A stretch of 64,000 bases of DNA from Arthrobacter gengyunqii (GTDB lineage: Bacteria; Actinomycetota; Actinomycetes; Actinomycetales; Micrococcaceae), in contig NZ_CP095461.1 of NCBI RefSeq assembly GCF_023022985.1, forward strand, positions 744,001 to 808,000, read 5' to 3'. Below, piece by piece: positions 8,083 to 16,159 of the stretch. The notes under the pieces were generated by a model. That model was not told the origin of the DNA. It made no database searches and saw nothing but the letters and a program-made list of their open reading frames with translations. Position 1 is the first letter of the stretch. Each line of letters begins with the position of its first letter. Both the position numbers and the translations under genes were made by a program.

Positions 8083-8119
8083 GGGGAGGCTCGGTTCATT
8101 CGGACCGGGCCTCCCTTTC
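8083..8119 (+). terminator. Rho-independent-type terminator after the flavoprotein gene
   Basis: GGGAGGC (8084-8090) pairs with GCCTCCC (8109-8115), with an inner CGGT/ACCG step, and is followed by TTT. It starts 17 bases after the stop codon of the flavoprotein. Confidence 0.7.
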
Positions 8120-8181
8120 CATTTGGGTTCCGACTCTCTTTTTGGTCCTGACTTGTCCTGCTCGGTGTCATTGCCGTGGCA

Positions 8182-8318
8182 GGAGACCCTTCCACTTGGT
8201 AAAGCAAGGCATCATCGCCGGGACACGGCCCAACCCCTCGCGGGTGGTCGATTCACCTGCGGGAAGCGAGGGGCCCTTCCGCGGACCAAACCGGCAATGA
8301 TGCTTCTCACGAAGGTCC
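8182..8318 (+). ncRNA. Candidate structured RNA (unassigned)
   Basis: Nested complementary segments form a rod. GGA...CCTTC (8182-8192) faces GAAGGTCC (8311-8318). GCATCATCGCCGG (8209-8221) pairs with CCGGCAATGATGC (8291-8303) at 12 of 13 positions. CCCCTCGC (8234-8241) pairs with GCGAGGGG (8266-8273), and GGGTG (8242-8246) with CACCT (8254-8258). The outer arms also read as imperfect terminal inverted repeats, so a small mobile element is possible. Confidence 0.35.
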
Positions 8319-8417
8319 GAAAGCCTGCTGGCGGAGGCGGGCCGGGGGCCAATTCTGCAGGGAGGTACATAGGAACAAGAACTAAATCCACCACTTTCGA
8401 ACCGTTTTCTGACTCTT

Positions 8418-8446
8418 GTCTTAGCGAGACGTTCCCCCGCTAAGAC
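8418..8446 (+). other. 9-bp hairpin in the leader of the Ltp-domain gene
   Basis: GTCTTAGCG (8418-8426) pairs perfectly with CGCTAAGAC (8438-8446) around an 11-base loop ending in CCCC. A second hairpin, GGCCCCG/CGGGGCC, follows at 8452-8474. Neither has a U-run. Confidence 0.4.
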
Positions 8447-8508
8447 ACCCCGGCCCCGTCACCGCGGCGGGGCCTCGACCAGACTCACTCGGAAAGGAAC
8501 GCACCACC

Positions 8509-9159
8509 ATGAAGATCAACAGGAAGATTGCCGCCACCGTCGCCTCTGTCGTCATCATCGGTGGAGCCGCTGCAGCAGGCGGCGAGGATGCCCCGGCTCC
8601 TGACCCCACTCCCGACGTCACCGCCGAGGCCACCGCGCCCGCTACCCCTGAGGTGTCCGAGGAGACCCAGGCTTTAATTGACGAGAGTAAGGCCCTTAAG
8701 GAACAGGTCAAGGAAGACATTGCCGCTGAGGAGGCAACCGAGCCCGCTGAACCGGCCGAGACCGGGGCCGTTGAACCGGCTGAGACCGAGGCCGCAGAAC
8801 CTGCTGAGACGGGGGCCGTTGAACCGGCTGAGACCGAGGCCGCAGAACCTGAGGTCCCGACCGAGTACAAGTCCGCGCTCCGGAAGGCCCAGTCCTACTC
8901 CGACCACATGCACATGAGCAAGGCAGGCCTGTACGACCAGCTCACCAGCGAGTATGGCGAGCAGTTCACCCCTGAAGCCGCCCAGTACGCCGTCGATAAC
9001 GTGGACGCCGACTGGAACGCCAACGCCCTTGCCAAGGCTGAGAGCTATGTGGAGACGATGGCGATGTCCCCAGCAGAGGTCTACGACCAGCTCACCAGCG
9101 AATACGGCGAGCAGTTCACCCCTGCAGAGGCGGAATACGCGGTAGCGAATCTGCGGTAG
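8509..9159 (+). CDS. Secreted Ltp-family surface protein with two Ltp repeats
   Basis: A 216-residue exported protein. Residues 1-23 form a signal peptide (MKINRKIAAT then a hydrophobic core ending AAAAGG), but there is no lipobox cysteine, unlike typical Ltp lipoproteins. Residues 25-122 are an acidic Pro/Ala/Glu stalk. It contains a 16-residue unit (ETGAVEPAETEAAEPA) repeated nearly twice, with matching 48-bp DNA repeats around 8757-8852. Residues 123-216 hold two copies of the Ltp (PF07553-type) domain, each with YDQLTSEYGEQFTPxxAxYAV. In lactococcal phage TP-J34 this family blocks superinfecting phage DNA injection; in actinobacteria the role is mostly unknown. RBS GGAAAGGA precedes the ATG. 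Confidence 0.75.
   Translation: MKINRKIAATVASVVIIGGAAAAGGEDAPAPDPTPDVTAEATAPATPEVSEETQALIDESKALKEQVKEDIAAEEATEPAEPAETGAVEPAETEAAEPAETGAVEPAETEAAEPEVPTEYKSALRKAQSYSDHMHMSKAGLYDQLTSEYGEQFTPEAAQYAVDNVDADWNANALAKAESYVETMAMSPAEVYDQLTSEYGEQFTPAEAEYAVANLR
8757..8852 (+). repeat. 48-bp tandem repeat, two copies, inside the Ltp-domain gene
   Basis: Two adjacent 48-bp units, nearly identical, encode the 16-residue stalk unit ETGAVEPAETEAAEPA. In-frame units like this are prone to slippage and would change stalk length. Confidence 0.65.
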
Positions 9160-9204
9160 CCATCGCGCACCTACACCTAACAGGAGTGGCCTGTACCGCT
9201 ACGG

Positions 9205-9246
9205 GGGCGGGTGGCTGGTTCTTCGGAATCGGCCGCCCGCCCTTTC
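9205..9246 (+). terminator. Terminator after the Ltp-domain gene
   Basis: GGGCGGGTGGC (9205-9215) pairs with GCCGCCCGCCC (9232-9242) with one G-T wobble, followed by TTT. Loop of 16 bases. Confidence 0.65.
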
Positions 9247-9348
9247 TGCGCCTCCAAGCTTAAGGATGGTGCGTAACGAACGGTTTCCCACTGCTGCCCG
9301 GCGTCCCGGCCGTCCTAGACTGGCGTCACACCGAGCCAGAAAGCAGCC

Positions 9349-10557
9349 ATGAAACGCCGAATTCCCCAGTATTCCGAGCTCCGCAACCTCGTCCAGTTCA
9401 AGCCCTTTGACCTCGACCGCCGGCGGGCGCGGCTGGCGAAGGCGACGAACGTCTGGGAACTGCGGGACGTTGCCAAGCGGCGGATTCCGACGGCGGCCTT
9501 CGACTATGTGGACGGCGGGTCGTTCGGCGAACACTCCCTGAACCGCAACCGCGCGGCGTTCGACGACGTCGAATTCGTGCCGAACGTGCTGCGCGACGTC
9601 ACGAGCGTGGACCTGAGCACCAAAATCGCCGGCACCGAGGCCGCGATGCCGGTGGGCATTGGACCCACCGGGCTGACCCGGCTGATGCATTCCGAGGGCG
9701 AGGTGGGGGGAGCGCAGGCAGCGGCCGCTTTCGGCATTCCGTTCTCGCTCTCCACCATGGGCACGGCATCGATCGAGGAACTCACCGAGACCGTGCCCGA
9801 CGCCGCGAAGTGGTTCCAGCTCTACCTCTGGAAGGACCGCGGCCGGTCCCGGGAACTGGTGAGCCGTGCGGCGGCCGCCGGGTACGGCGCGTTGATTGTC
9901 ACCGTGGACACCCCGGTGGCCGGCGCCCGGCTCCGCGATACCCGCAACGGCATGACCATGCCGCCCACCCTGACGCCGAAGACCATCCTTGACGCCTCCT
10001 ACCGGCCGGAGTGGTGGTTCAACTTCCTGACCACCAAACCACTGGGGTTCGCGAACTTCGAGGGGGAGCGGGTGTCACTGGCCGAGACAGTGAACTCCAT
10101 GTTCGAGCCTTCGCTGAACATGGAGGACCTGGGCTGGCTGCGCGAAACCTGGCCGGGAAAACTGATCGTCAAGGGCATCCAGAACCCGGCCGACGCCGTC
10201 GAGGTCTTTGCCCGCGGCGCCGACGCAATTGTGGTCTCCAACCACGGCGGCCGACAGCTGGACCGGGCTCCCGTGCCGCTGCGGATCCTGCCCGCCATCC
10301 GCGCAGCCGTCGGGCCCGATGCCGAGATCATCCTGGACTCGGGCATCATGTCCGGCGGCGACATTGTGGCCGCGATCGCCGCCGGTGCCGACTTCACCCT
10401 GATCGGCCGCGCCTATTTGTACGGGCTGATGGCCGGCGGGCGGCAGGGCGCCGAGCGGACCCTGGAGCTGCTGCGTACCGAGATGACCACCGTGATGCAG
10501 CTGCTCGGCGTCACCAGCCTCGCGGAGCTGACGCCGGAACATGTGCGGCGGGTTTAG
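9349..10557 (+). CDS. FMN-dependent alpha-hydroxy-acid oxidase/dehydrogenase (LldD-like)
   Basis: A 402-residue TIM-barrel flavoenzyme that oxidises an L-2-hydroxy acid such as lactate, mandelate or glycolate to the 2-oxo acid. Visible family marks are DYVDGGSFGEHS near residue 52, MPVGIGPTGL, the FMN-contacting FQLYLWKD, the catalytic His in VSNHGGRQLDRA (about residue 300), and the phosphate-binding DSGIMSGGDIVAAI and GADFTLIGRAYLYG. The length fits the family. It stands alone with its own -10-like TAGACT about 28 bases before the ATG, and is closed by a strong bidirectional hairpin. Which hydroxy acid is used cannot be decided from the sequence. Confidence 0.85.
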   Translation: MKRRIPQYSELRNLVQFKPFDLDRRRARLAKATNVWELRDVAKRRIPTAAFDYVDGGSFGEHSLNRNRAAFDDVEFVPNVLRDVTSVDLSTKIAGTEAAMPVGIGPTGLTRLMHSEGEVGGAQAAAAFGIPFSLSTMGTASIEELTETVPDAAKWFQLYLWKDRGRSRELVSRAAAAGYGALIVTVDTPVAGARLRDTRNGMTMPPTLTPKTILDASYRPEWWFNFLTTKPLGFANFEGERVSLAETVNSMFEPSLNMEDLGWLRETWPGKLIVKGIQNPADAVEVFARGADAIVVSNHGGRQLDRAPVPLRILPAIRAAVGPDAEIILDSGIMSGGDIVAAIAAGADFTLIGRAYLYGLMAGGRQGAERTLELLRTEMTTVMQLLGVTSLAELTPEHVRRV

Positions 10558-10613
10558 GCTCAGGCGCTGACCGGTGCCGCCCAAATCCCTCCGATTTGGT
10601 AAAAATCGACCGG

Positions 10614-10657
10614 TTTGGGAAATCCCTGCCACTGCGGAACGGCAGGGATTTCCCAAA
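10614..10657. terminator. Bidirectional terminator, 17-bp perfect stem
   Basis: Positions 10614-10630 pair perfectly with 10641-10657 around a 10-base loop. A smaller hairpin CCAAATC/GATTTGG (10581-10599) precedes it, and GTGGAGG/CCTCCAC (10658-10677) follows over the end of the minus-strand gene. It lies between two convergent genes, so it can serve both. Confidence 0.8.
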
Positions 10658-10665
10658 GTGGAGGC

Positions 10666-12060
10666 CTAAACCTCCACTGGCTCCACCGACGAAAACGCAC
10701 CGCGGTACTTCGCGCCGGGATGCCGCGGCGGCAGCCGGGCATCGCCGTCGAACAGTTTCTGGCGCAGGGTGCCGGGACGGTATTCGGTCTGGGCAAGGCC
10801 GCGGCGCCGCAGCTCCGGCAGCACCCCGTCGATGAAGTCTGTGTAGGAGCCCGGCAGGATCTGGTTGATGATGTTGATGCCGTCCACGCCGGCGTCCTGC
10901 CAGACCTCCAGCTGGTCCGCGATCTGTTCCGGAGTCCCGGCGATCTGCTGGTTGTAGGCACGGTAGCGGGCGACGTCGGCAATGGTCGGATTGCCGCCGG
11001 GCACCGAGGCGAACAGCGCCTCCAGTACTCCGCGGGCGCCGTCGGTCCGCAGGTCGCCCAGCGTGGTGTCCAGCGGCAGGCCGCCGAGGTCGACGCCGAT
11101 GCCGCCGCCGATGTGCGCGACAATCGCGTCCAGATCCAGATACTCGTCAAACTCGGCCTGTTTCGCCTTCACTTCGGCCTCGGTGGAGCCGACTACAAAG
11201 GACAGGCCGGCAAAGAACTTGATGTCCTCGTTGCGCCGGCCCAGGCTCCGGGCCAGCGCCCGGACGGAGTCGGTGGTTTTCTTCGCGTAGGCGGTGTGCG
11301 GGGCAAAGATGAACACGGCTTCGGCGTTGGCGGCGGCGAACTGCTGGCCGCGTCCGGAGCTGCCGGCCTGGAACAGTACCGGCGTGCCCTGCGGGGAGGG
11401 CGCGGACAGGTGTGGTCCGTCCACGGAGTAGCGCGGGCCGCGGTGCAGGATCTTGTGCACCCGCGCCGGATCGGCATGGATCCCGGCGGCCTTGTCCTGC
11501 AGCAGAGCGCCCTCGTCCCAGGAGCCCTCCCAGAGTTTGTAGCAAACCTCAAGGTACTCGTCGGCCCAGTCGTAGCGGCTGTCATGCTCGGCCAGCCCGT
11601 CGCCGCCAAAGTTGCGGTGCGCGTTCTCCAGCACGGACGTGACAATGTTCCACGCCGCACGCCCGTTGCTGAGGTGGTCCAGCGTGGACAGTTGCCGGGC
11701 GAACTGGAACGGATGCGCCTGCACCACGGAGCTGGTCAGCGCCAGGCCCAGATGCTCGGTCCGGGCGGCCAGCGCGGACTGCAGCACCAGCGGATCATTC
11801 GCCGGCACCTGCAGGCCGCGTTCCACATGGGAGGCCCAGCCGCCGTCGTGATTGCCGTACAGCCCGACGACGTCGGCCAGGAACAGGGCGTCAAACTTCG
11901 CCGCCTCCAGCCGGGCCGCCAGATCGGTCCACAGCCCGAGTTCGTTGAAGCGGTGCTGCTGCGCGTCGGGATGCCGCCACAAACCCCCGAGGATGTGGCT
12001 GGTGGTGTTCATGGCGAAGGCGCTCAGCAGCAGCCGCGGGCGTTGCGTGAAGGTTGCCAT
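10666..12060 (-). CDS. LLM-class flavin-dependent monooxygenase, NtaA/SnaA/DszA family
   Basis: A 464-residue bacterial-luciferase-like monooxygenase that uses reduced FMN and O2. Family marks are the N-terminal SHILGGLWRHP block, ALFLADVVG, TSSVVQAHPFQFARQLSTLDHLSNGRAAWNIV (conserved in DszA, NtaA and SfnG-like enzymes; the quoted blocks lie near residues 105-140), and FQAGSSGRGQQFAA. It overlaps the upstream DszC-like gene by one base (TGATG). Together with the SAM riboswitch at the head of the operon, this points to oxidative release of sulfite from an organosulfur compound; nitrilotriacetate-type substrates are the alternative for the family. No flavin reductase is encoded in the operon. 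Confidence 0.8.
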   Translation of the reverse strand: MATFTQRPRLLLSAFAMNTTSHILGGLWRHPDAQQHRFNELGLWTDLAARLEAAKFDALFLADVVGLYGNHDGGWASHVERGLQVPANDPLVLQSALAARTEHLGLALTSSVVQAHPFQFARQLSTLDHLSNGRAAWNIVTSVLENAHRNFGGDGLAEHDSRYDWADEYLEVCYKLWEGSWDEGALLQDKAAGIHADPARVHKILHRGPRYSVDGPHLSAPSPQGTPVLFQAGSSGRGQQFAAANAEAVFIFAPHTAYAKKTTDSVRALARSLGRRNEDIKFFAGLSFVVGSTEAEVKAKQAEFDEYLDLDAIVAHIGGGIGVDLGGLPLDTTLGDLRTDGARGVLEALFASVPGGNPTIADVARYRAYNQQIAGTPEQIADQLEVWQDAGVDGINIINQILPGSYTDFIDGVLPELRRRGLAQTEYRPGTLRQKLFDGDARLPPRHPGAKYRGAFSSVEPVEV

Positions 12061-13358
12061 CAGGAAATCGCTCCGGAGGTTGAAGGGGCAGCGGATGAGG
12101 GAGAGGTCGACGACGCCGCGGCAGCGGGCGACGGGGCGTCGCCGATGCTGTGCAGGCCGGTGGGGATGGTGCCGTTGACCAGGTAGTCGCCGACGGAGCG
12201 GGCCTTGAACGCACTGGGGTTGTGGGTGGCGACAGTGCGGGCGTTGCGCCAGTGCCGGTCCAGGCCCCTGCCCCGGCTGACCGCGGAGGCTCCCGTGACG
12301 TCGAAGAGGGCGCTCGCGGCGTCCAGGACCAGGCCGGGAACCGCCACGTGAGCCTGCTGCACGGCCAGTTCCGCGCGCAGGAATGCCTCCTCGGGGGAAA
12401 GCTCCAGGGCCGGATCAACTGCGGCGTCCAGGTCGCGGGCTGCTGCGGTGACCACGGCCTCGGCCGCGTAGACCTTGGCGGCGAGCAGACCAACGTGTTC
12501 CTGAATCAGCGGATCGTTGCGGAACAGCTCACCGGACCCGGTGTTAAAGGTGCGGGTGCGGGACTGCACCAGTTCCGTGGCGTCGCGAAGGGCTGCCCGG
12601 CCGATGCCGGCGAGGACGGCCAGCAGGAACAACTGGAAAAACGCGGGTTCCAGGGTGCTGGTGACCTGGCGCTGCAGGATGTTCCCGGCTTCCACCGGCA
12701 CGTCATTGAACACCGCGGTGCCGGTGCCGGTGAGCGGCTGCCCGAAGCCGTCCCAGTCATCGACGATGCGCACCTGCGGGGCGTCGGCGGGCACGACGGC
12801 GTACTGCCGGCCCTCCACGCCGGCGGTGCTGGCCATGACGACCACCCAGTCAGCGAAGATGCTGCCCGTGGTGTAGTACTTTTCGCCCTTCAACAGCCAG
12901 CGGCCGTCCTCCTCCCGCAGTGTGGTGGAGGTGGTGCCCAGGGCGTTGTCGGAGCGTTCGGTGGCGGCGTTGCCGAAGATCTGCCCGGCCAGGATCCGCG
13001 GAAACCAGAGCTCCCGGAACGCGGCCGGTTGCAGGGCGGCGGTCTCGCCGAAGGCGAAGTGGGAGCGCAGCAGGTGCGCCACGTTGGAGTCCGCCGCCGC
13101 CAGCTCAATCAGCAGCCGGAAGAGGTGTTCGGCGCTGACCGGGTCTCCGCCGTGCTCGGCCGGCACACGCAGTGCGGTGAAGCCGGCGTCTTTGAGCCAG
13201 CCCACCTGTTCGAACGGCAGGGTCCGGGACTGTTCACGGTCCAGGGCTCCGGCGGCGATGCGGTCAAAGACGGGACGGAAATGGGCGGCGAGGTTCGCGT
13301 ATCGGGCCTCGCCGGTGGCGGTTCGATGGTTCAGGGTGATGCTGCTGGTGCTGGTCAT
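12060..13358 (-). CDS. Acyl-CoA-dehydrogenase-fold flavin monooxygenase (DszC/SfnB-like)
   Basis: A 432-residue protein with the acyl-CoA dehydrogenase fold: N-terminal helical domain, a middle beta domain (GNAATERSDNALGTTST, WLLKGEKYYTTGS), and a C-terminal four-helix bundle (FLLAVLAGIGRAAL, HWRNARTVATHNP). The catalytic Glu of true acyl-CoA dehydrogenases is not evident, and the HWRNARTxATHNP block is that of DszC/SfnB-type monooxygenases. The last 25 residues are a low-complexity Ala/Ser/Pro tail. It sits between the importer genes and the DszA-like gene, so it probably catalyses the first oxygenation of the imported sulfur compound (inference). Confidence 0.75.
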   Translation of the reverse strand: MTSTSSITLNHRTATGEARYANLAAHFRPVFDRIAAGALDREQSRTLPFEQVGWLKDAGFTALRVPAEHGGDPVSAEHLFRLLIELAAADSNVAHLLRSHFAFGETAALQPAAFRELWFPRILAGQIFGNAATERSDNALGTTSTTLREEDGRWLLKGEKYYTTGSIFADWVVVMASTAGVEGRQYAVVPADAPQVRIVDDWDGFGQPLTGTGTAVFNDVPVEAGNILQRQVTSTLEPAFFQLFLLAVLAGIGRAALRDATELVQSRTRTFNTGSGELFRNDPLIQEHVGLLAAKVYAAEAVVTAAARDLDAAVDPALELSPEEAFLRAELAVQQAHVAVPGLVLDAASALFDVTGASAVSRGRGLDRHWRNARTVATHNPSAFKARSVGDYLVNGTIPTGLHSIGDAPSPAAAASSTSPSSAAPSTSGAIS

Positions 13359-13425
13359 GGGATTCCTTTCGGAAAGGGGAGAACGTGGAAGGAGCGTGAA
13401 AGGGGCTACGGGACAGGAAAGCTGT

Positions 13426-15234
13426 TCAGGTCCGGGACGGGGCCAGATTTCGCGGCGGGGCAGGACTCAGGGAAGGGGCCAGATCCCGGGACGCGGCGAG
13501 GTCCCGGAGCCGGTGCCCGGGGTTGGCGGCGAGGAGCCGCCGGGTGTATTCACTGGCGGGATCGGCGAAGATGGCCGCGGTGGGCCCGGTTTCGACCAGC
13601 TGCCCGCGGTGCATGACGCCGACGTCGTCGGAGACCTGTTCCACCACATGCAGGTCATGGGAAATGAACAGATAGGACAGGCCGAGCTCCTCCTGCAGCG
13701 ACTTCAGCAGCTCCAGGACCTGTGCCTGGGTCAGGACATCCAGGGCGCTCAGGGCCTCGTCGAGGACCAGCGTCCGGGCACCCGGCGCCAGCGCGCGGGC
13801 GATGGCCACCCGCTGCCGCTGGCCGCCGGACAGCTCCATCGGCCGGCTCCGTCCCAGGCGGCCGGGCAGATTCACCTGCTCCAGCAGCTCGGTCACCCGC
13901 GCCTTCTGCTCGGCCTTGGACCCAATCCGGTAGTTGCGCAACGGTTCACCGATGATGTCCGCGACGCTCAGCCGCGGATCCAGCGCGGTGTCCGGATTCT
14001 GGTAGACCAGCTGCACGCTGCGCCACAGTTCCCGCCGCGCATTTCCGGCGGTGGAGGTGACGTCGTCGCCGGCGATCCGGATGGTGCCGCCGGTGGGGTC
14101 CGCCAGCCGCAGGATCAGCCGGGCAGTGGTGGATTTGCCGGAGCCGGATTCCCCGACGAGAGCGAAGGTGGTGCCGGGGCGGACGGCGAAGGACACTGCG
14201 TCCACCGCCCGGCGTTCGGTGCCGGTGCGGGAGAAGACCTTGGTCAGGTTCCGGACTTCCAGCGCGGGCACGCCCGACGACGACGGCGGCCGGGGCCGGG
14301 AATCGTCTGACCGGTGTCCGGGGGAGGCGCCGGCGAGCAAGTGCGCTGTGTACGGGTCCTCGGGCCGGGCCAGGATGTCCAGCACCGGCCGGTCTTCGCG
14401 GATGCGGCCTCCGTTCATGACGACGACGCGCGAGGCATGGTCGGTTGCCACCGCCAGATCATGCGTCACGAAGAGGACGGCGGTTCCGTAGCTGCGGGCG
14501 AGCCGCTCGAAGACCTCCAGCACGCGGCTCTGCACCGTCACGTCCAGGGCCGACGTGGGCTCATCCGCGATCAGCAGATCGGGTTTGAGCGCGAAAGCGA
14601 TCGCGATGAGGACCCGTTGCTTCAGGCCGCCGGAGAGCTCATGCGGATACTGATGCAGGCGTTCTTCGGGACGGTCAATGCCGACCAGTTCCAGCAGCCG
14701 AAGCACCTCGCCGCGCAGCTCCGCCCGGGTATGCCGCTTTCCCTGCGGGCCCGCCTCCGGGTGCAGGCGGAAGATCTCGGCAACCTGCGCCCCGATGGTC
14801 TTCACCGGGTCCAGCGATGCTCCCGGATCCTGCGGCACCAGGCCGATCCGGCGGCCGCGCAGCCGCCGGAAGCCGCGGTCCGGCAGGCCGGCCAGATTCT
14901 GTCCGTCGAAGGTGATGCTCCCGGCGGTGATGCGGCCGGTGTCCGGCAGAAGTCCGATGATCGCCTTGGCCAGGGTGGATTTCCCGGACCCGGATTCACC
15001 GACCACCGCCACCACTTCGCCGCGGTTCACCTCGAGGTCGACGCCGCTGACCGCCGGAGCGGAAGCGTTGCCGGAGCGGGCAGGGTGGCGGCCGTACTCG
15101 ACGGTCAGACCGCGCACCGAGAGCAGGGGCCGCGCAGGGGTGTCAGCAGGGGTCTGAGCGGGGGAACCGGCAGGGGAGCCGGAGGGGGAGGGAGCGGGGG
15201 ACGAACTGGGGGACGAAGCTGTGGAGGAGTTCAT
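13426..15234 (-). CDS. Fused dual ATPase of a peptide/nickel-type ABC importer (DppD-DppF fusion)
   Basis: A 602-residue protein with two complete ABC cassettes. The N-terminal cassette (about residues 38-290) has VVGESGSGKSTLAKAI, LSGGLKQRVLIAIA and LLIADEPTSALD. The C-terminal cassette (about 310-565) has [30 protein letters not shown] and LVLDEALSALD, where the usual Pro after DE is Ala. The first 36 residues are Ser/Pro/Ala repeats and the last 30 are RDLAPS-like repeats, both unusual for the family. The start at 15234 has AAAGGA seven bases upstream. It would energise the two permeases encoded immediately upstream. Confidence 0.85.
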   Translation of the reverse strand: MNSSTASSPSSSPAPSPSGSPAGSPAQTPADTPARPLLSVRGLTVEYGRHPARSGNASAPAVSGVDLEVNRGEVVAVVGESGSGKSTLAKAIIGLLPDTGRITAGSITFDGQNLAGLPDRGFRRLRGRRIGLVPQDPGASLDPVKTIGAQVAEIFRLHPEAGPQGKRHTRAELRGEVLRLLELVGIDRPEERLHQYPHELSGGLKQRVLIAIAFALKPDLLIADEPTSALDVTVQSRVLEVFERLARSYGTAVLFVTHDLAVATDHASRVVVMNGGRIREDRPVLDILARPEDPYTAHLLAGASPGHRSDDSRPRPPSSSGVPALEVRNLTKVFSRTGTERRAVDAVSFAVRPGTTFALVGESGSGKSTTARLILRLADPTGGTIRIAGDDVTSTAGNARRELWRSVQLVYQNPDTALDPRLSVADIIGEPLRNYRIGSKAEQKARVTELLEQVNLPGRLGRSRPMELSGGQRQRVAIARALAPGARTLVLDEALSALDVLTQAQVLELLKSLQEELGLSYLFISHDLHVVEQVSDDVGVMHRGQLVETGPTAAIFADPASEYTRRLLAANPGHRLRDLAASRDLAPSLSPAPPRNLAPSRT

Positions 15235-15248
15235 GCGGGGTTCCTTTC

Positions 15249-16136
15249 TCAGAACCGGAAGCTCTGAAGCAGCTGCCGGCCGAGGGCGGCCAGCAGTACC
15301 ACGGCGGCAACGATGACGAGGCCGGGCAGGGTGGTCATCCACCAGGCGGTGCCCAGATACTGGCGGCCCTCGGCGATCAGCAGCCCCCACTCGGGTTCGG
15401 GCGGGGGCGCGCCGAAGCCCAGGAAGCCCAGCGAGGACACCACGAGGATGGCAGCGCCCAGATCCACGGCGACGAGGGACAGCACCGGGCCGGCGGCGTT
15501 GGGCAGCAGGTGCCTGCGCAGCACGGTCCAGTAGGTGCCGCCGGTGAGGAAGGCCGCCTCCACGAATTCCAGGTTCCGCACCCGCAGCACTTCGGCCCGG
15601 ACCACCCGGGCAAAGGAGGCGATGGCGGCGATGCCCACCCCCAGGCCAAGGGACACGGGCCCCGGTGCGGACGCGGTGACGATGATCAGCGCGATCAGGA
15701 AGCCGGGAACCGCGAGCAGGACATCGACCAGGCGCATGGTGACCGCGTCGGCGGCGCGTCCGCCGGTGGCGGCGAGAACACCGATTCCGGTGCCGGCCAC
15801 CAGCCCGATCAGCACGGCCAGCCCGGCGGTCAGGAACGTCTGCGAGGTCCCGTGCACCACGCGGGCAAACACGTCCCGGCCCAGGTGGTCGGTGCCGAAC
15901 CAGTGCTCGGCCGTGGGCGCCTGGAACTTTTCCTGCGGGATGCCGCTGATCGGATCCTGTCCGGTGAAGAGTCCGGGAAAGAGCGCCCAGGTGGCGATCA
16001 GGAGCACCGGCAGCAGGGACAGGGCGAGGGCGGGGCGCACTCCCGGCCGCCGTCGTCGTCGTGCCGGTGCGGCGGGCGGGTCTGCCGGGCCGGGCGCAAC
16101 GTCGCCCGGTGCTGCGGAAGGGGAAAGAAGGGTCAT
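15249..16136 (-). CDS. Peptide/nickel-type ABC transporter permease (DppC-like)
   Basis: A 295-residue membrane protein. After a 35-residue Pro/Arg-rich cytoplasmic N-terminus and a first membrane helix comes the DppC hallmark HWFGTDHLGRDVFARVVHGTS. This is followed by five membrane helices and the EAA loop EAAFLTGGTYWTVLRRHLLPNA that docks to the ATPase. It lies 14 bases upstream of the ATPase gene and 23 bases downstream of the second permease gene, in one operon. Confidence 0.85.
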   Translation of the reverse strand: MTLLSPSAAPGDVAPGPADPPAAPARRRRRPGVRPALALSLLPVLLIATWALFPGLFTGQDPISGIPQEKFQAPTAEHWFGTDHLGRDVFARVVHGTSQTFLTAGLAVLIGLVAGTGIGVLAATGGRAADAVTMRLVDVLLAVPGFLIALIIVTASAPGPVSLGLGVGIAAIASFARVVRAEVLRVRNLEFVEAAFLTGGTYWTVLRRHLLPNAAGPVLSLVAVDLGAAILVVSSLGFLGFGAPPPEPEWGLLIAEGRQYLGTAWWMTTLPGLVIVAAVVLLAALGRQLLQSFRF

Positions 16137-16159
16137 CGGGAGTCCTTGGGGAAGCGGTG

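Larger units (their letters stand above)
8120..8508 (+). other. Non-coding region with dense potential RNA structure before the Ltp-domain gene
   Basis: No protein-coding signal on either strand; small open frames on the minus strand lack ribosome-binding sites. The region contains a multi-helix element (8182-8318) and two further hairpins (8418-8446 and 8452-8474), and ends with the ribosome-binding site GGAAAGGA of the gene at 8509. It could be a long 5' leader, an independent small RNA, or a MITE-like element. I could not match it to a known riboswitch class. Confidence 0.45.

Noticed and set aside
5820..8207. A 795-codon open frame on the minus strand
   Set aside because: It lies antisense to a flavoprotein with clear FMN, Fe-S and FAD motifs. 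Its translation has no recognisable domain and is His/Gly/Val-biased, as expected from the opposite strand of high-GC genes.
8182..8318. c-di-AMP (ydaO) riboswitch or 6C RNA as identity of the folded region
   Set aside because: The expected conserved core sequences of ydaO are absent, and the hairpin loops do not carry the paired runs of six or more C that define 6C RNA.
8509..9159. The Ltp protein as evidence of a prophage
   Set aside because: Actinobacterial chromosomes carry Ltp-domain genes widely, and no other phage gene is nearby.
10615..12186. A 523-codon plus-strand open frame
   Set aside because: Antisense to the DszA-like monooxygenase; no domain, and it starts inside the bidirectional terminator.
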